Assembly (NCBI RefSeq): GCF_023699475.1
Contig: NZ_JALXFV010000003.1
Span: forward strand, 353,454 to 417,453
DNA length: 64,000 nucleotides
Direction of reading: 5' to 3'
Source of the DNA: Halomarina rubra
GTDB lineage: Archaea; Halobacteriota; Halobacteria; Halobacteriales; Haloarculaceae
The notes below the pieces were generated by a model. It was not told the origin of the DNA, searched no databases, and saw only the letters and a list, made by a program, of their open reading frames with translations. A program made the translations under genes and the position numbers. This document shows, in pieces, positions 18,823 to 27,136 of the stretch (positions within the stretch are counted from its first letter, which is position 1; every line of letters begins with the position of its first letter).

Positions 18823-20328
18823 ATGAGGAACTACAGCGGGACGTCCCAGCGGGTCGCGGTCGACGAACGCGAGGACGAGACGAGCGTCCACGACGACCTC
18901 GTGGTCATCTCGAACCGTCAGCCGTACCGCCACCGCTACGACGACGACGGCGACGTGGTGACCGACCGTCCCGTCGGCGGACTGACCGCGGGCCTCGACC
19001 CCGTCGTCCAGCGCGTCGACGGGACGTGGGTCGCGTGGGGCGACGGCGACGCCGACGCCGAGACCGTCGACGAGAACGACTGCGTCCGGGTGCCGCCGGA
19101 CGACCCCGCCTACACGCTGCGGCGGGTGTGGCTCGACGAGGAGGCGGTCGAGGGCTACTACTACGGCTTCTCGAACCGCGTCCTCTGGCCGCTGAGTCAC
19201 GGTCTCGTCGGGACGATGGAGTACCGCGACGAGCACTGGCAGCAGTACCGCGAGGTCAACGAGACGTTCGCCGAGGCCGTCGCCGAACGCGCCGGCGAGC
19301 GCTCGCTGGTCTGGTTCCAGGACTACCACTTCGCGCTCGCGCCACGGCACGTCCGCGAGCGGGTCGACGGGCCGACCCTGATGCAGTTCTGGCACATCCC
19401 GTGGCCCGACTGGGACACGTTCCGGACCTGTCCCGCGCGCGAAGCCATCCTCCACGGGTTGCTCGCCAACGACCTGCTCAGCTTCCACATCCCGCGGTAC
19501 TGCGAGAACTTCCTCGACTGTGTCGCGGGCTGTTTCGAGGACGCCACCGTCGACGAGCAGACCGGCGAGATCCACCGCGACGGCGAGACGACGCGCGTCC
19601 GGGCGTTCCCGATGGGCGTCGACGTCGACCGCATCGAGCGGGAGGCCGCCGCCTGCACCGAGGCCGAGTGGGCCGAGTTCACCGCCGCCATCGGCGTCGA
19701 CCCCGAGGCGACGCTGTCGGTCGGCGTCGACCGACTCGACTACACGAAGGGCATCCCCGAGCGCCTCGCCGCGCTCGAACGGTTCTTCGAGGAACACCCC
19801 GAGTGGCGTGGCGAACTCACCCACGTCCAGAAGCTCTCGGAGAGTCGCTCGCGCATCCCGGCGTACGGCGACGTCGCCGACCGCGTCGCCGAGGCCATCG
19901 AGCGCGTCAACGGCCGGTTCGGCACCGACGACTGGCAGCCGGTGGTCCGCCTCGACAGCCACCTCTCGGCTCACCAGCTCTACGGCCTGTACCGGAACGC
20001 CGACATCGCACTGGTGTCGCCCGTGCGCGACGGGATGAACCTCGTCGCCAAGGAGTACGTCGCCGCCCAGACCGCCGACCCCGGCGTGTTGCTGCTGGGC
20101 GAACTCGCGGGCGCGCAGAAGGAACTCGGGGAGTTCGCGCTCCCCGTCGAGCCGTACGACACCGCGGGGTTCGCCGACCGCATCGGCGAGGCGCTGACGA
20201 TGAGCGAGCGCGAGCGCCGCGAGCGGATGGCGAACCTCCGGGCGGCGGTGGCGGCCAACGACATCGAACACTGGATGGACGACATCTTCGGCGAGGCCCG
20301 CGAGGTCCGTCGAACGCGCGGCCGATGA
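18823..20328 (+). CDS. otsA: Trehalose-6-phosphate synthase
   Basis: A 501-residue GT20 glycosyltransferase that makes trehalose-6-phosphate from a nucleotide glucose and glucose-6-phosphate. Key motifs: VVISNRQPY near residue 28, the glycine loop RPVGGLTAGLDPV, WFQDYHFALAP, FWHIPWPDWDTF, GVDRLDYTKGIPERL, and NLVAKEYVAAQ, all in the usual order. Length is slightly above the family norm because of a 25-residue N-terminal stretch. The stop overlaps the otsB start (ATGA). Trehalose serves as an osmolyte and protectant; some haloarchaea make it alongside a salt-in strategy. The long leader suggests post-transcriptional control. Confidence 0.96.
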   Translation: MRNYSGTSQRVAVDEREDETSVHDDLVVISNRQPYRHRYDDDGDVVTDRPVGGLTAGLDPVVQRVDGTWVAWGDGDADAETVDENDCVRVPPDDPAYTLRRVWLDEEAVEGYYYGFSNRVLWPLSHGLVGTMEYRDEHWQQYREVNETFAEAVAERAGERSLVWFQDYHFALAPRHVRERVDGPTLMQFWHIPWPDWDTFRTCPAREAILHGLLANDLLSFHIPRYCENFLDCVAGCFEDATVDEQTGEIHRDGETTRVRAFPMGVDVDRIEREAAACTEAEWAEFTAAIGVDPEATLSVGVDRLDYTKGIPERLAALERFFEEHPEWRGELTHVQKLSESRSRIPAYGDVADRVAEAIERVNGRFGTDDWQPVVRLDSHLSAHQLYGLYRNADIALVSPVRDGMNLVAKEYVAAQTADPGVLLLGELAGAQKELGEFALPVEPYDTAGFADRIGEALTMSERERRERMANLRAAVAANDIEHWMDDIFGEAREVRRTRGR

Positions 20329-21269
20329 GCGAGCGACCGCCCGTCGCCGACGGGAGCGACGACCCCGCGAACGCGGACGTGGACACGGACCCGACCACCG
20401 ACACGCGCGATACGTCGGGGGCGGCCGCCACGACGGACGATGCGGTCACCGAACCATCCGGGAGCGACCACCCGTTGCGCGAGCGCATCGCGGCCGAACT
20501 CCGCACCCACGACCACCTCGTGTTGTGCGTCGACTTCGACGGGACGCTCGCGCCCATCGTCTCGGACCCGGCGAGCGCCGCGCTCCGGACAGGCAACCGC
20601 GACCGCCTCGAACGCCTGCGCGACCACCCGGCGGTGACGCTCGCCGTCGTCAGCGGGCGTGGCCTCGCCGACGTCCGCGAGCGCGTCGGCGTCGAGGACA
20701 TCCACTACGCGGGCAACGCGGGCCTCGAACGCGCGGTCGCGGGGAGCGACGCCGACGACCCCATCGAGGTCCACGAGGACGCTCGGCGGGCCGAACCCCA
20801 CCTCGAACGCGCGCGCGAGACGCTCCGTGACAGGCTCGGGTGGGCGGCGGGCGTCAGCGTCGAGGACAAGCGCTGGTCGCTCGCGGTCCACACCCGCAAC
20901 GCCCCCGACACCCACGAGCGCGTCGCCGAGACGGTCGGGCGTGTCGTCGAGCGCGTCGGCGGCCTCCACGTCTCGGAGGGCCACCAGGTGTTCGAGGTCG
21001 GTCCCGCGACAGACGTGAACAAGGGAGCGGCGGTGAGCGCGCTCGCCGACGAGCACGCCGAGCGCCACGACGCCGACCCGCTGGTGATGTACGTCGGGGA
21101 CGACCGGAGCGACCGCTCGGCGTTCGGCGTGGCCGCCGACCGGGGCGTGGCGGTCTACGTCGGGGCCGACGGCCCGGACGAGGCACACCACGTCGCGGAC
21201 CCGACGGTCGTCAGCGACCTGCTCGACTGGCTCGTGACGACCGGCCTCGTGCCGAGCGCGTCAGAGTGA
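20325..21269 (+). CDS. otsB: Trehalose-6-phosphate phosphatase
   Basis: A 314-residue HAD-superfamily phosphatase that releases trehalose from the OtsA product. The nucleophile motif is CVDFDGTLAP, motif II is LAVVSGRGLADV, and the metal-binding motif IV is MYVGDDRSDRSAFGV. The cap segment carries GNAGLERAV and VEDKRWSLAVHTRN. The first about 45 residues are a Thr/Asp-rich low-complexity extension (VDTDPTTDTRDTSG) without a known domain. The ATG overlaps the otsA stop by four bases (ATGA), so the pathway is a coupled two-gene unit. 55 bases separate it from lipA. Confidence 0.95.
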   Translation: MSERPPVADGSDDPANADVDTDPTTDTRDTSGAAATTDDAVTEPSGSDHPLRERIAAELRTHDHLVLCVDFDGTLAPIVSDPASAALRTGNRDRLERLRDHPAVTLAVVSGRGLADVRERVGVEDIHYAGNAGLERAVAGSDADDPIEVHEDARRAEPHLERARETLRDRLGWAAGVSVEDKRWSLAVHTRNAPDTHERVAETVGRVVERVGGLHVSEGHQVFEVGPATDVNKGAAVSALADEHAERHDADPLVMYVGDDRSDRSAFGVAADRGVAVYVGADGPDEAHHVADPTVVSDLLDWLVTTGLVPSASE

Positions 21270-21324
21270 ACCGCCGACCCCCGACAATCCGCACCCTTTT
21301 GGCCCGCCCGACGAACACTCACTC

Positions 21325-22260
21325 ATGAGCTACCGGCGCAAGCCCGACTGGTTGAAGATGCGACCACCGTCGGGCCAGCGCTACACCGAGATCAAGCAGA
21401 CCCTCCGGGACCACGACCTCCACACGGTCTGCGAGGAGGCCAACTGCCCGAACCTGGGGGAGTGCTGGTCCGGGCGCGACGGCCCGGGGACGGCGACGTT
21501 CATGCTGATGGGCGACCGCTGTTCGCGCGGCTGTAACTTCTGTGACGTGAAGACCGGCGGGATGGAGCCGCTGGACCCCGAGGAGCCCGCGAACGTCGCC
21601 GAGGCCGTCGCCGAAATCGGCCTGGAGTACGTCGTCCTCACCAGCGTCGACCGCGACGACCTCGAAGACGGCGGGTCGGCGCACTTCGCCGAGACCATCC
21701 GCCAGATAAAGCGTCGGGACCCCTCCATCCTCGTCGAGGTCCTCATCCCGGACTTCGCGGGTGACCCCGAGGCCGTCGACCGCATCGTCGAGGCCGGCCC
21801 GGACGTCGTCGCGCACAACGTCGAGACCGTCGAGCGACTCCAGTGGCCGGTCCGGGACCGCCGGGCGACCTACGAGCAGTCGCTCGCGGTGCTCGAACGG
21901 GTGAGCGAGACCGCCGACGTCTACACGAAGACCTCGCTGATGCTCGGCGTCGGCGAGTACGACCACGAGGTGTACCAGGCGCTCTCGGACCTCCGGGAGG
22001 CCGACGTCGACGTCGTCACGTTCGGTCAGTACCTCCAGCCCTCGCGGTCGCACCTCGAAGTGTTCGACTACGTGCACCCCGACACGTTCGACGTCTGGGA
22101 GCGGGTCGCCGAGGAGGAGTTCGGGTTCATGTACTGCGCGTCGGGACCGATGGTCCGGTCGTCGTACAAGGCCGGCGAACTGTTCGTCGAGGCGCTGCTC
22201 CGAGAGGGCGCGAGCGTCGAGGAGGCGCGTGCGACCGCCCGCGCCGGGTCGAGCGACTGA
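21325..22260 (+). CDS. lipA: Lipoyl synthase
   Basis: A 311-residue radical-SAM enzyme that inserts two sulfurs into the octanoyl group on lipoyl domains. The auxiliary cluster cysteines are in CEEANCPNLGEC, the radical-SAM CxxxCxxC is in RCSRGCNFCDVK, and the C-terminal serine that binds the auxiliary cluster is in MVRSSYKAGELF. It lies 260 bases upstream of the oxoacid dehydrogenase operon, whose E2 subunit carries a lipoyl domain, so the context fits the function. A CTTTT stretch about 30 bases before the ATG may be the TATA box. A lipoate ligase or octanoyltransferase is not visible nearby. Confidence 0.96.
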   Translation: MSYRRKPDWLKMRPPSGQRYTEIKQTLRDHDLHTVCEEANCPNLGECWSGRDGPGTATFMLMGDRCSRGCNFCDVKTGGMEPLDPEEPANVAEAVAEIGLEYVVLTSVDRDDLEDGGSAHFAETIRQIKRRDPSILVEVLIPDFAGDPEAVDRIVEAGPDVVAHNVETVERLQWPVRDRRATYEQSLAVLERVSETADVYTKTSLMLGVGEYDHEVYQALSDLREADVDVVTFGQYLQPSRSHLEVFDYVHPDTFDVWERVAEEEFGFMYCASGPMVRSSYKAGELFVEALLREGASVEEARATARAGSSD

Positions 22261-22520
22261 GTCGGCGGGGGCGAACGAGAGGTCGGGAACGCGATTCGTT
22301 GTGAACGTTCGTTCGGAATTCGACGGGAGAGACAACTGTTCTCCCCGTGGTGTCCAGTTCATCGGTTCAGAATCGGATACCTTCGAACTCTTCGTGCGGG
22401 AGGCGTCACGAGTTCGCGGACTGACGCCGAGGAGTGGCAAGAACCAGCACGAACGAAACGGTTTTACGAAAACACTAAGCGGCCGGGTAGTGGAAGTCGG
22501 CGTATGTCATGGAGGGCGGT

Positions 22521-23624
22521 ATGAGTACGCTCCAGCGCGACCCGCGCGAGCGCGTCCAGATTCTCGACGAGGACGGCCGTGTCCGCGACGGCGCCGAGGT
22601 TCCGGACCTCGACGACGACACGCTCGTCTCGATGTACCGTGCGATGCGCACCGCGCGTCACTTCGACCAGCGGGCGGTCAGCCTCCAGCGCCAGGGGCGG
22701 ATGGGGACGTACCCACCGCTCTCGGGCCAGGAGGGTGCCCAGGTCGGCAGCGCGGCGGCGCTGGACCCCGACGACTGGGTCATCCCGTCGTACCGCGAGC
22801 ACGCCTCGGTGTACGTCCGCGGCGTCGGCCTCGACCAGTCGCTGCGCTACTGGATGGGCGACGAGCGCGCCAACCGGATGGACGAACAGAACGTGTTCAC
22901 CATCGCGGTGCCCATCGCCACGCAGATCCTCCACGGTGCGGGGATGGCGTGGGCGTCGAAACTGAAGGGCGAGGAGAAGGCGTTCCTGACGTACTTCGGC
23001 GACGGCGCGACCTCGGAGGGTGACTTCCACGAGGGCCTCAACTTCGCCGGCGTCTACGACGCCCCCTCCATCTTCTTCTGTAACAACAACCAGTGGGCCA
23101 TCTCGGTTCCACGAGAGCGCCAGACCGCCAGCGAGACCATCGCTCAGAAGGCCGTCGCCTACGGCTTCGAGGGCGTGCAGGTCGACGGGATGGACCCGCT
23201 CGCGGTGTACAAGGTGACCCGTGACGCCGTCGAGAAGGCGAAGAACCCCGGTGAGGGCCAACTCCGACCGACGCTCATCGAGGCGGTCCAGTACCGCTTC
23301 GGAGCCCACACCACCGCCGACGACCCGAGCGTCTACCGCGAGGACGACGAGGTCGAGGAGTGGAAGGCGAAAGACCCGATTCCGCGTCTCGAGTCGTACC
23401 TCGTGAACAACGGTCTGCTCGACGACGAGACCATCAGCGCCATCGACGGCGAGGTCGAAGACGAGGTCGCCGAAGCGATTTCGGACGCCGAGGCCGCAGA
23501 ACGGCCCGACCCCGCCGAGATGTTCGCCGACGTCTACGGCGAGATGCCCAAACGTCTGCAGGAACAACTCGACTACCTCGAACAGCTTCGCGAACGCCAC
23601 GGCGACGAGGAACTCCTCGAATGA
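22521..23624 (+). CDS. pdhA: 2-oxoacid (pyruvate-type) dehydrogenase E1 alpha
   Basis: A 367-residue thiamine diphosphate-dependent E1 alpha subunit. The TPP/Mg motif runs from [19 protein letters not shown] to [29 protein letters not shown] and [16 protein letters not shown] are typical of E1 alpha. The ATG at 22521 is chosen over one 12 bases upstream because GGAGGGCGGT precedes it as a ribosome-binding site. The stop overlaps the E1 beta start (ATGA). Haloarchaea oxidise pyruvate mainly with ferredoxin oxidoreductases, so the true substrate may be a branched-chain or other oxoacid; the pdh name reflects family resemblance. Confidence 0.9.
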   Translation: MSTLQRDPRERVQILDEDGRVRDGAEVPDLDDDTLVSMYRAMRTARHFDQRAVSLQRQGRMGTYPPLSGQEGAQVGSAAALDPDDWVIPSYREHASVYVRGVGLDQSLRYWMGDERANRMDEQNVFTIAVPIATQILHGAGMAWASKLKGEEKAFLTYFGDGATSEGDFHEGLNFAGVYDAPSIFFCNNNQWAISVPRERQTASETIAQKAVAYGFEGVQVDGMDPLAVYKVTRDAVEKAKNPGEGQLRPTLIEAVQYRFGAHTTADDPSVYREDDEVEEWKAKDPIPRLESYLVNNGLLDDETISAIDGEVEDEVAEAISDAEAAERPDPAEMFADVYGEMPKRLQEQLDYLEQLRERHGDEELLE

Positions 23625-24625
23625 GCACTCAGGAACAACAGCAGTCGACACAGAATCTGACGCTCGTGCAGGCGGTCCGTGACGGCCTGCACGGCGAGAT
23701 GGAACGGGACGACGACGTCATCGTCATGGGCGAGGACGTCGGGAAGAACGGCGGGGTCTTCCGCGCGACGGAAGGTCTCTGGGACGATTTCGGTGACGAC
23801 CGAGTCATCGACACGCCGCTCGCCGAGTCCGGCATCGCCGGGACGGCGGTCGGGATGGCCGCCTACGGCCTGAAACCGGTCGCCGAGATGCAGTTCTCCG
23901 GGTTCATGTACCCGGCGTTCGACCAGATCGTCAGCCACGCCGCCCGTCTGCGCAACCGCTCGCGCGGTCGCTACACGGCCTCGATGGTCGTCCGCGCACC
24001 CTACGGTGGCGGCATCCGTGCCCCCGAACATCACTCCGAGTCGAAGGAGGCGTTCTACGTCCACGAGCCGGGTCTGAAGGTCGTCATCCCCTCGACACCG
24101 TACGACACGAAGGGGCTGCTCGCCGCGTCCATCCGCGACCCCGACCCGGTCATCTTCCTCGAGCCGAAGCTCATCTACCGCGCGTTCCGCGAGGAGGTGC
24201 CCGACGACACCTACACCGTCGAACTCGGGAAGGCCGCCGTCCGCCGCGAGGGCACCGACATCTCGGTGTTCACCTGGGGCGCGATGACCCGCCCGACCCT
24301 CGAAGCCGCGGAGGACCTCGAAGAGGAGGGTATAGACGTGGAGGTCGTCGACCTGCGCACGCTCTCGCCGATGGACACCGAGACCATCGTCGAGTCGTTC
24401 AAGAAGACCGGTCGCGCCGCCGTCGTCCACGAGGCTCCCAAGACGGGCGGCCTCGCCGGCGAGATCATCGCGACGATTCAGGAGGAAGCCCTCATGTATC
24501 AGGAAGCGCCCGTCGAGCGCATCACCGGCTTCGACGTCCCCTTCCCGCTGTACGCACTGGAAGACTACTACCTGCCCGAGAAGGCCCGTGTCGCGGACGG
24601 CATCCGCGAGGCGGTGGAGTTCTAG
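23621..24625 (+). CDS. pdhB: 2-oxoacid (pyruvate-type) dehydrogenase E1 beta
   Basis: The 334-residue E1 beta subunit completes the E1 heterotetramer. Visible signatures: [20 protein letters not shown] (TPP-binding acidic residue), [35 protein letters not shown], and [15 protein letters not shown] near the C terminus. The start overlaps the E1 alpha stop by four bases, and the stop TAG is followed with no gap by the E2 ATG, so the three genes form one tightly packed operon. An N-terminal Gln/Thr-rich stretch ([11 protein letters not shown]) precedes the conserved fold. Confidence 0.93.
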   Translation: MSTQEQQQSTQNLTLVQAVRDGLHGEMERDDDVIVMGEDVGKNGGVFRATEGLWDDFGDDRVIDTPLAESGIAGTAVGMAAYGLKPVAEMQFSGFMYPAFDQIVSHAARLRNRSRGRYTASMVVRAPYGGGIRAPEHHSESKEAFYVHEPGLKVVIPSTPYDTKGLLAASIRDPDPVIFLEPKLIYRAFREEVPDDTYTVELGKAAVRREGTDISVFTWGAMTRPTLEAAEDLEEEGIDVEVVDLRTLSPMDTETIVESFKKTGRAAVVHEAPKTGGLAGEIIATIQEEALMYQEAPVERITGFDVPFPLYALEDYYLPEKARVADGIREAVEF

Positions 24626-26173
24626 ATGGGTATCCGCGAGTTCAAACTCCCCGACGTCGGGGAGGGCCTGACGGAGGCCGAGATCGTCAACTGGCTCGTC
24701 GAGGAGGGCGACCCGGTCAGCGAGGACCAGCCGGTCGCCGAGGCCGAGACCGACAAGGCCGTCGTCGAGGTCCCCTCGCCCGTCAACGGCACGGTCAAGG
24801 AGATTCGCGCCGAGGCCGGTGAGATGGTTCCCGTCGGGAACGTCATCATCGTCTTCGAGACCGAGGGCGGTGCGGACGAGTCCGCCTCCGAGTCCACGAG
24901 TGCCGAGGACGAAGGCGTCTCCGCGGGCGACACCGAGGAGTCGACGGCGACCGACGCCGCCTCGGGCACCAACGGCGCGAGCGACGAGGAGGTCTCGACC
25001 CCCGAAGGTCGCGTCTTCGCCGCTCCGAGCGCGCGTCGACTGGCCCGCGAACTGGGCGTCGACATCGCGCAGGTCGACGGCTCCGGTCCCGGTGGCCGAG
25101 TCAGTGACGCCGACGTGCGCGCCCACGCCGACTCCGGCGGGGACGCGGACGACGGGTCCGAGGCCCCCGAGGTCTCGAACGACGGCGTCAAGTCCGCGAC
25201 GAAACGCGTCGGCGACGAGGGCGACGGTGGCTCCGCGAGCGCGTCGAGCGCGTCCGCCAGCGTCGAGAGCGCGGACCGCGACCGCACGCTCGCCGCACCC
25301 GCCACCCGGAAACTCGCCGACGAGGAGGGCGTCGACCTGAACGCCGTCCCGACCGACGAGGAGCGCGACGGACAGGCGTTCGTCACGCCCGCGCAGGTCA
25401 CCCAGTACGCCGAGGCGCAGCAGGCCGCCCAGGAGGCCGACACGCAGGCCGTCCAGGCCGGTACCACCGAGAGCAAGGAGGACGAGCGCGTCCCGTACCG
25501 CGGCATCCGCCGCACCATCGGTAAGCAGATGGAGCGCTCGAAGTTCACCGCGCCACACGTCACCCACCACGACGAGGTCGACGTCACCGAACTCGTCGCC
25601 ACGCGCGGCGACCTCAAGGGCGTCGCCGAAGAGCGCGGCATCAAGCTGACGTACATGCCGTTCGTCATCAAGGCGGTCGTCGCGGGGCTGAAGGAGTTCC
25701 CGTACCTCAACTCCACGCTCGACGAGGAGGCAGAGGAGATCGTTCTGCGCAAGGACTACAACGTCGGCGTCGCCGTCGGCACCGACGCGGGCCTGATGGT
25801 CCCCGTCGTCAAGCACACCGACCAGAAGGGGATGCTCCAGCTCTCCTCGGAGATGAACGAACTCGTCGAGAAGGCGCGCGAGCGCTCCATCTCCCGGACG
25901 GAGATGCAAGACGGGACGTTCACCATCACGAACTTCGGAGCCATCGGCGGCGAGTACGCCACCCCCATCATCAACTTCCCCGAGAGCGCCATCCTCGGTC
26001 TCGGTGCCATCAAGGAGAAACCGCGCGTCGTCGACGGCGAGGTCGTCCCGCGCAAGGTGATGACGCTCTCGCTCTCCATCGACCACCGCGTCATCGACGG
26101 CGCTCAGGCCGCCGCGTTCACCAACCGCGTCATGGAGTACCTGGAGAACCCGTCGCTCCTGCTGTTGGAGTAG
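24626..26173 (+). CDS. pdhC: Dihydrolipoamide acyltransferase E2
   Basis: A 515-residue E2 core subunit. Domain order: lipoyl domain with the target lysine in AETDKAVVEVPSPVNG (about residues 1-80); acidic linker; a first peripheral-subunit-binding domain (about 130-168, APSARRLARELGVD, GSGPGGRVSDADV); linker; a second such domain (about 220-258, APATRKLADEEGVD, AFVTPAQV); and the catalytic acyltransferase domain ending with IDHRVIDGAQAAAF, which holds the HxxxDG active site. Two E3/E1-binding domains in tandem is more than most bacterial E2s have. The usual fourth gene, for E3 (dihydrolipoamide dehydrogenase), is absent; the next gene is pyrE on the other strand. Confidence 0.94.
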   Translation: MGIREFKLPDVGEGLTEAEIVNWLVEEGDPVSEDQPVAEAETDKAVVEVPSPVNGTVKEIRAEAGEMVPVGNVIIVFETEGGADESASESTSAEDEGVSAGDTEESTATDAASGTNGASDEEVSTPEGRVFAAPSARRLARELGVDIAQVDGSGPGGRVSDADVRAHADSGGDADDGSEAPEVSNDGVKSATKRVGDEGDGGSASASSASASVESADRDRTLAAPATRKLADEEGVDLNAVPTDEERDGQAFVTPAQVTQYAEAQQAAQEADTQAVQAGTTESKEDERVPYRGIRRTIGKQMERSKFTAPHVTHHDEVDVTELVATRGDLKGVAEERGIKLTYMPFVIKAVVAGLKEFPYLNSTLDEEAEEIVLRKDYNVGVAVGTDAGLMVPVVKHTDQKGMLQLSSEMNELVEKARERSISRTEMQDGTFTITNFGAIGGEYATPIINFPESAILGLGAIKEKPRVVDGEVVPRKVMTLSLSIDHRVIDGAQAAAFTNRVMEYLENPSLLLLE

Positions 26174-26248
26174 TCCGGGTCGATTCGCGGTTCTCTCTCG
26201 TCTCTCCGTCTCCCCGTTCTCACCGCCGACCAGCGAGCAGTCTCGTGG

Positions 26249-26271
26249 TTCTCCAGTGGAAACGAAGGGCT
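26249..26271 (+). other. ORB-like motif between pdhC and pyrE
   Basis: The sequence TTCTCCAGTGGAAACGAAGGG resembles the haloarchaeal origin-recognition box (TCCAC-xx-GAAAC-GA-GGGG). It lacks the longer G-run of the copies in the origin and lies about 6 kb from it. It may be a lone Orc-binding site or a chance match. Confidence 0.35.
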
Positions 26272-26299
26272 TGTCGACCGAGTGAAACGAGTCGCCGTT

Positions 26300-26833
26300 C
26301 TATCGCTCTTCGTCGGCGAGCAGGTCGCTCGCGGTGACGAGGGCCTCCAGTCGGAGGTCGTGTTCGTGGAGCAACGCTTCGGCACCCTCCTCGCGGTCGA
26401 CGACGACGAGCACGCGGTTCACCTCCGCGCCAGCCTCACGGAGCGCTTCGGCGGCGTCGAGTGCGCTCTGGCCCGTCGTGGCGATGTCTTCGAGGACGAC
26501 GACCTCCTCGCCGTCAGAGAGTCGTCCTTCGATGCGGTTCCCGGTGCCGTACTCCTTGGCCTTCTTGCGCGCGATGACGTACGGTTTCCCGGTCGCGACG
26601 CTCGTCGCCGCGACGAGGGGGACGCCGCCCAGCGCGACGCCAGCGAGTTTCGAGACGTCGTCGGTCCGCTCGGCGAACGCCTCGGCGATGAGGTCGAGAC
26701 ACGTCGGGTCCGTCTCGAACAGGTACTTGTCGACGTAGTAGTCCGACGTGCCGCCGTGGGAGAGTTCGAACTCGCCGAACTGGACCGCCTCGGCCGCCCG
26801 GAGCGCGTCGATGAGCCGCTGGGTGTCGCTCAT
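26300..26833 (-). CDS. pyrE: Orotate phosphoribosyltransferase
   Basis: A 177-residue phosphoribosyltransferase that joins orotate to PRPP, the step after PyrD. The PRPP-binding loop is [15 protein letters not shown], and the catalytic-lysine region is [38 protein letters not shown] near the N terminus is typical of PyrE. The size fits archaeal PyrE. The start ATG at 26833 gives the conserved MSDTQRLI opening; the longer frame upstream is unconserved. It is convergent with pdhC. pyrE is a common selection marker in haloarchaeal genetics, which is background only. Confidence 0.95.
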   Translation of the reverse strand: MSDTQRLIDALRAAEAVQFGEFELSHGGTSDYYVDKYLFETDPTCLDLIAEAFAERTDDVSKLAGVALGGVPLVAATSVATGKPYVIARKKAKEYGTGNRIEGRLSDGEEVVVLEDIATTGQSALDAAEALREAGAEVNRVLVVVDREEGAEALLHEHDLRLEALVTASDLLADEER

Positions 26834-27136
26834 GTGCGAGGCTCTGGGAGGCGCGACCGTAAGCGTCCCGGAGCGACGCAACGAATCGGTCAGGGTTGCG
26901 ATTACAGTCGAATCGAACCACGTCGATCGGTCGTACCGCGAGCCGTGCGGGACCTCCGGTCCCGCTGGAAACCGGCGACGGAGTCGCCGGTGACGAACGA
27001 GCGTAGCGAGTGAGCGAGCGGGGTGACTGAACCGTCGACCGAGCGCCACAGGCGCGAGGGAGACGGTGAGGGAATCCTTTTGCTGAAGCTTTTACCCCGT
27101 CGGGGGCCGCAGGCCCCCGACTCGTGGATAAAAGGT
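26834..27136. other. Non-coding interval between pyrE and polD1
   Basis: No gene seen in these 303 bases. It contains a string of short palindromes: GGGACCTCCGGTCCC near 26950-26965, CCGGCGACGGAGTCGCCGG near 26973-26992, a GAGCGTAGCGAGTGAGCGAGCG tract near 26999-27021, and the long hairpin listed separately at 27089-27134. pyrE must be transcribed from within this region, but no clear TATA box is visible. Confidence 0.5.
27089..27134. terminator. Long palindromic hairpin beside the polD1 stop
   Basis: A perfect inverted repeat, GTCGGGGGCC-gca-GGCCCCCGAC (about 27099-27121), is flanked by outer arms CTTTTACC and GGATAAAAG, giving a stem of up to about 20 bp with a 3-base loop. It begins 2-3 bases past the polD1 stop codon, so it could end or stabilise the polD1 transcript. 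The AAAAGG/CCTTTT borders also fit small palindromic elements seen in haloarchaeal intergenic DNA. Function inferred. Confidence 0.5.

Noticed and set aside
19026-21269. A 747-codon frame that runs through otsA in another frame and into otsB
   Set aside because: Only the last 314 codons are OtsB. The first part is a frame-shifted shadow of otsA rich in Arg. The coupled ATGA start at 20325 explains otsB.
23573-26086. An 837-codon open frame antisense to the E1 beta and E2 genes
   Set aside because: In DNA of this G+C content the strand opposite a real gene is often open. The product is Arg/Val/Leu/Asp-biased mirror sequence with no motifs, while the sense genes are clear.
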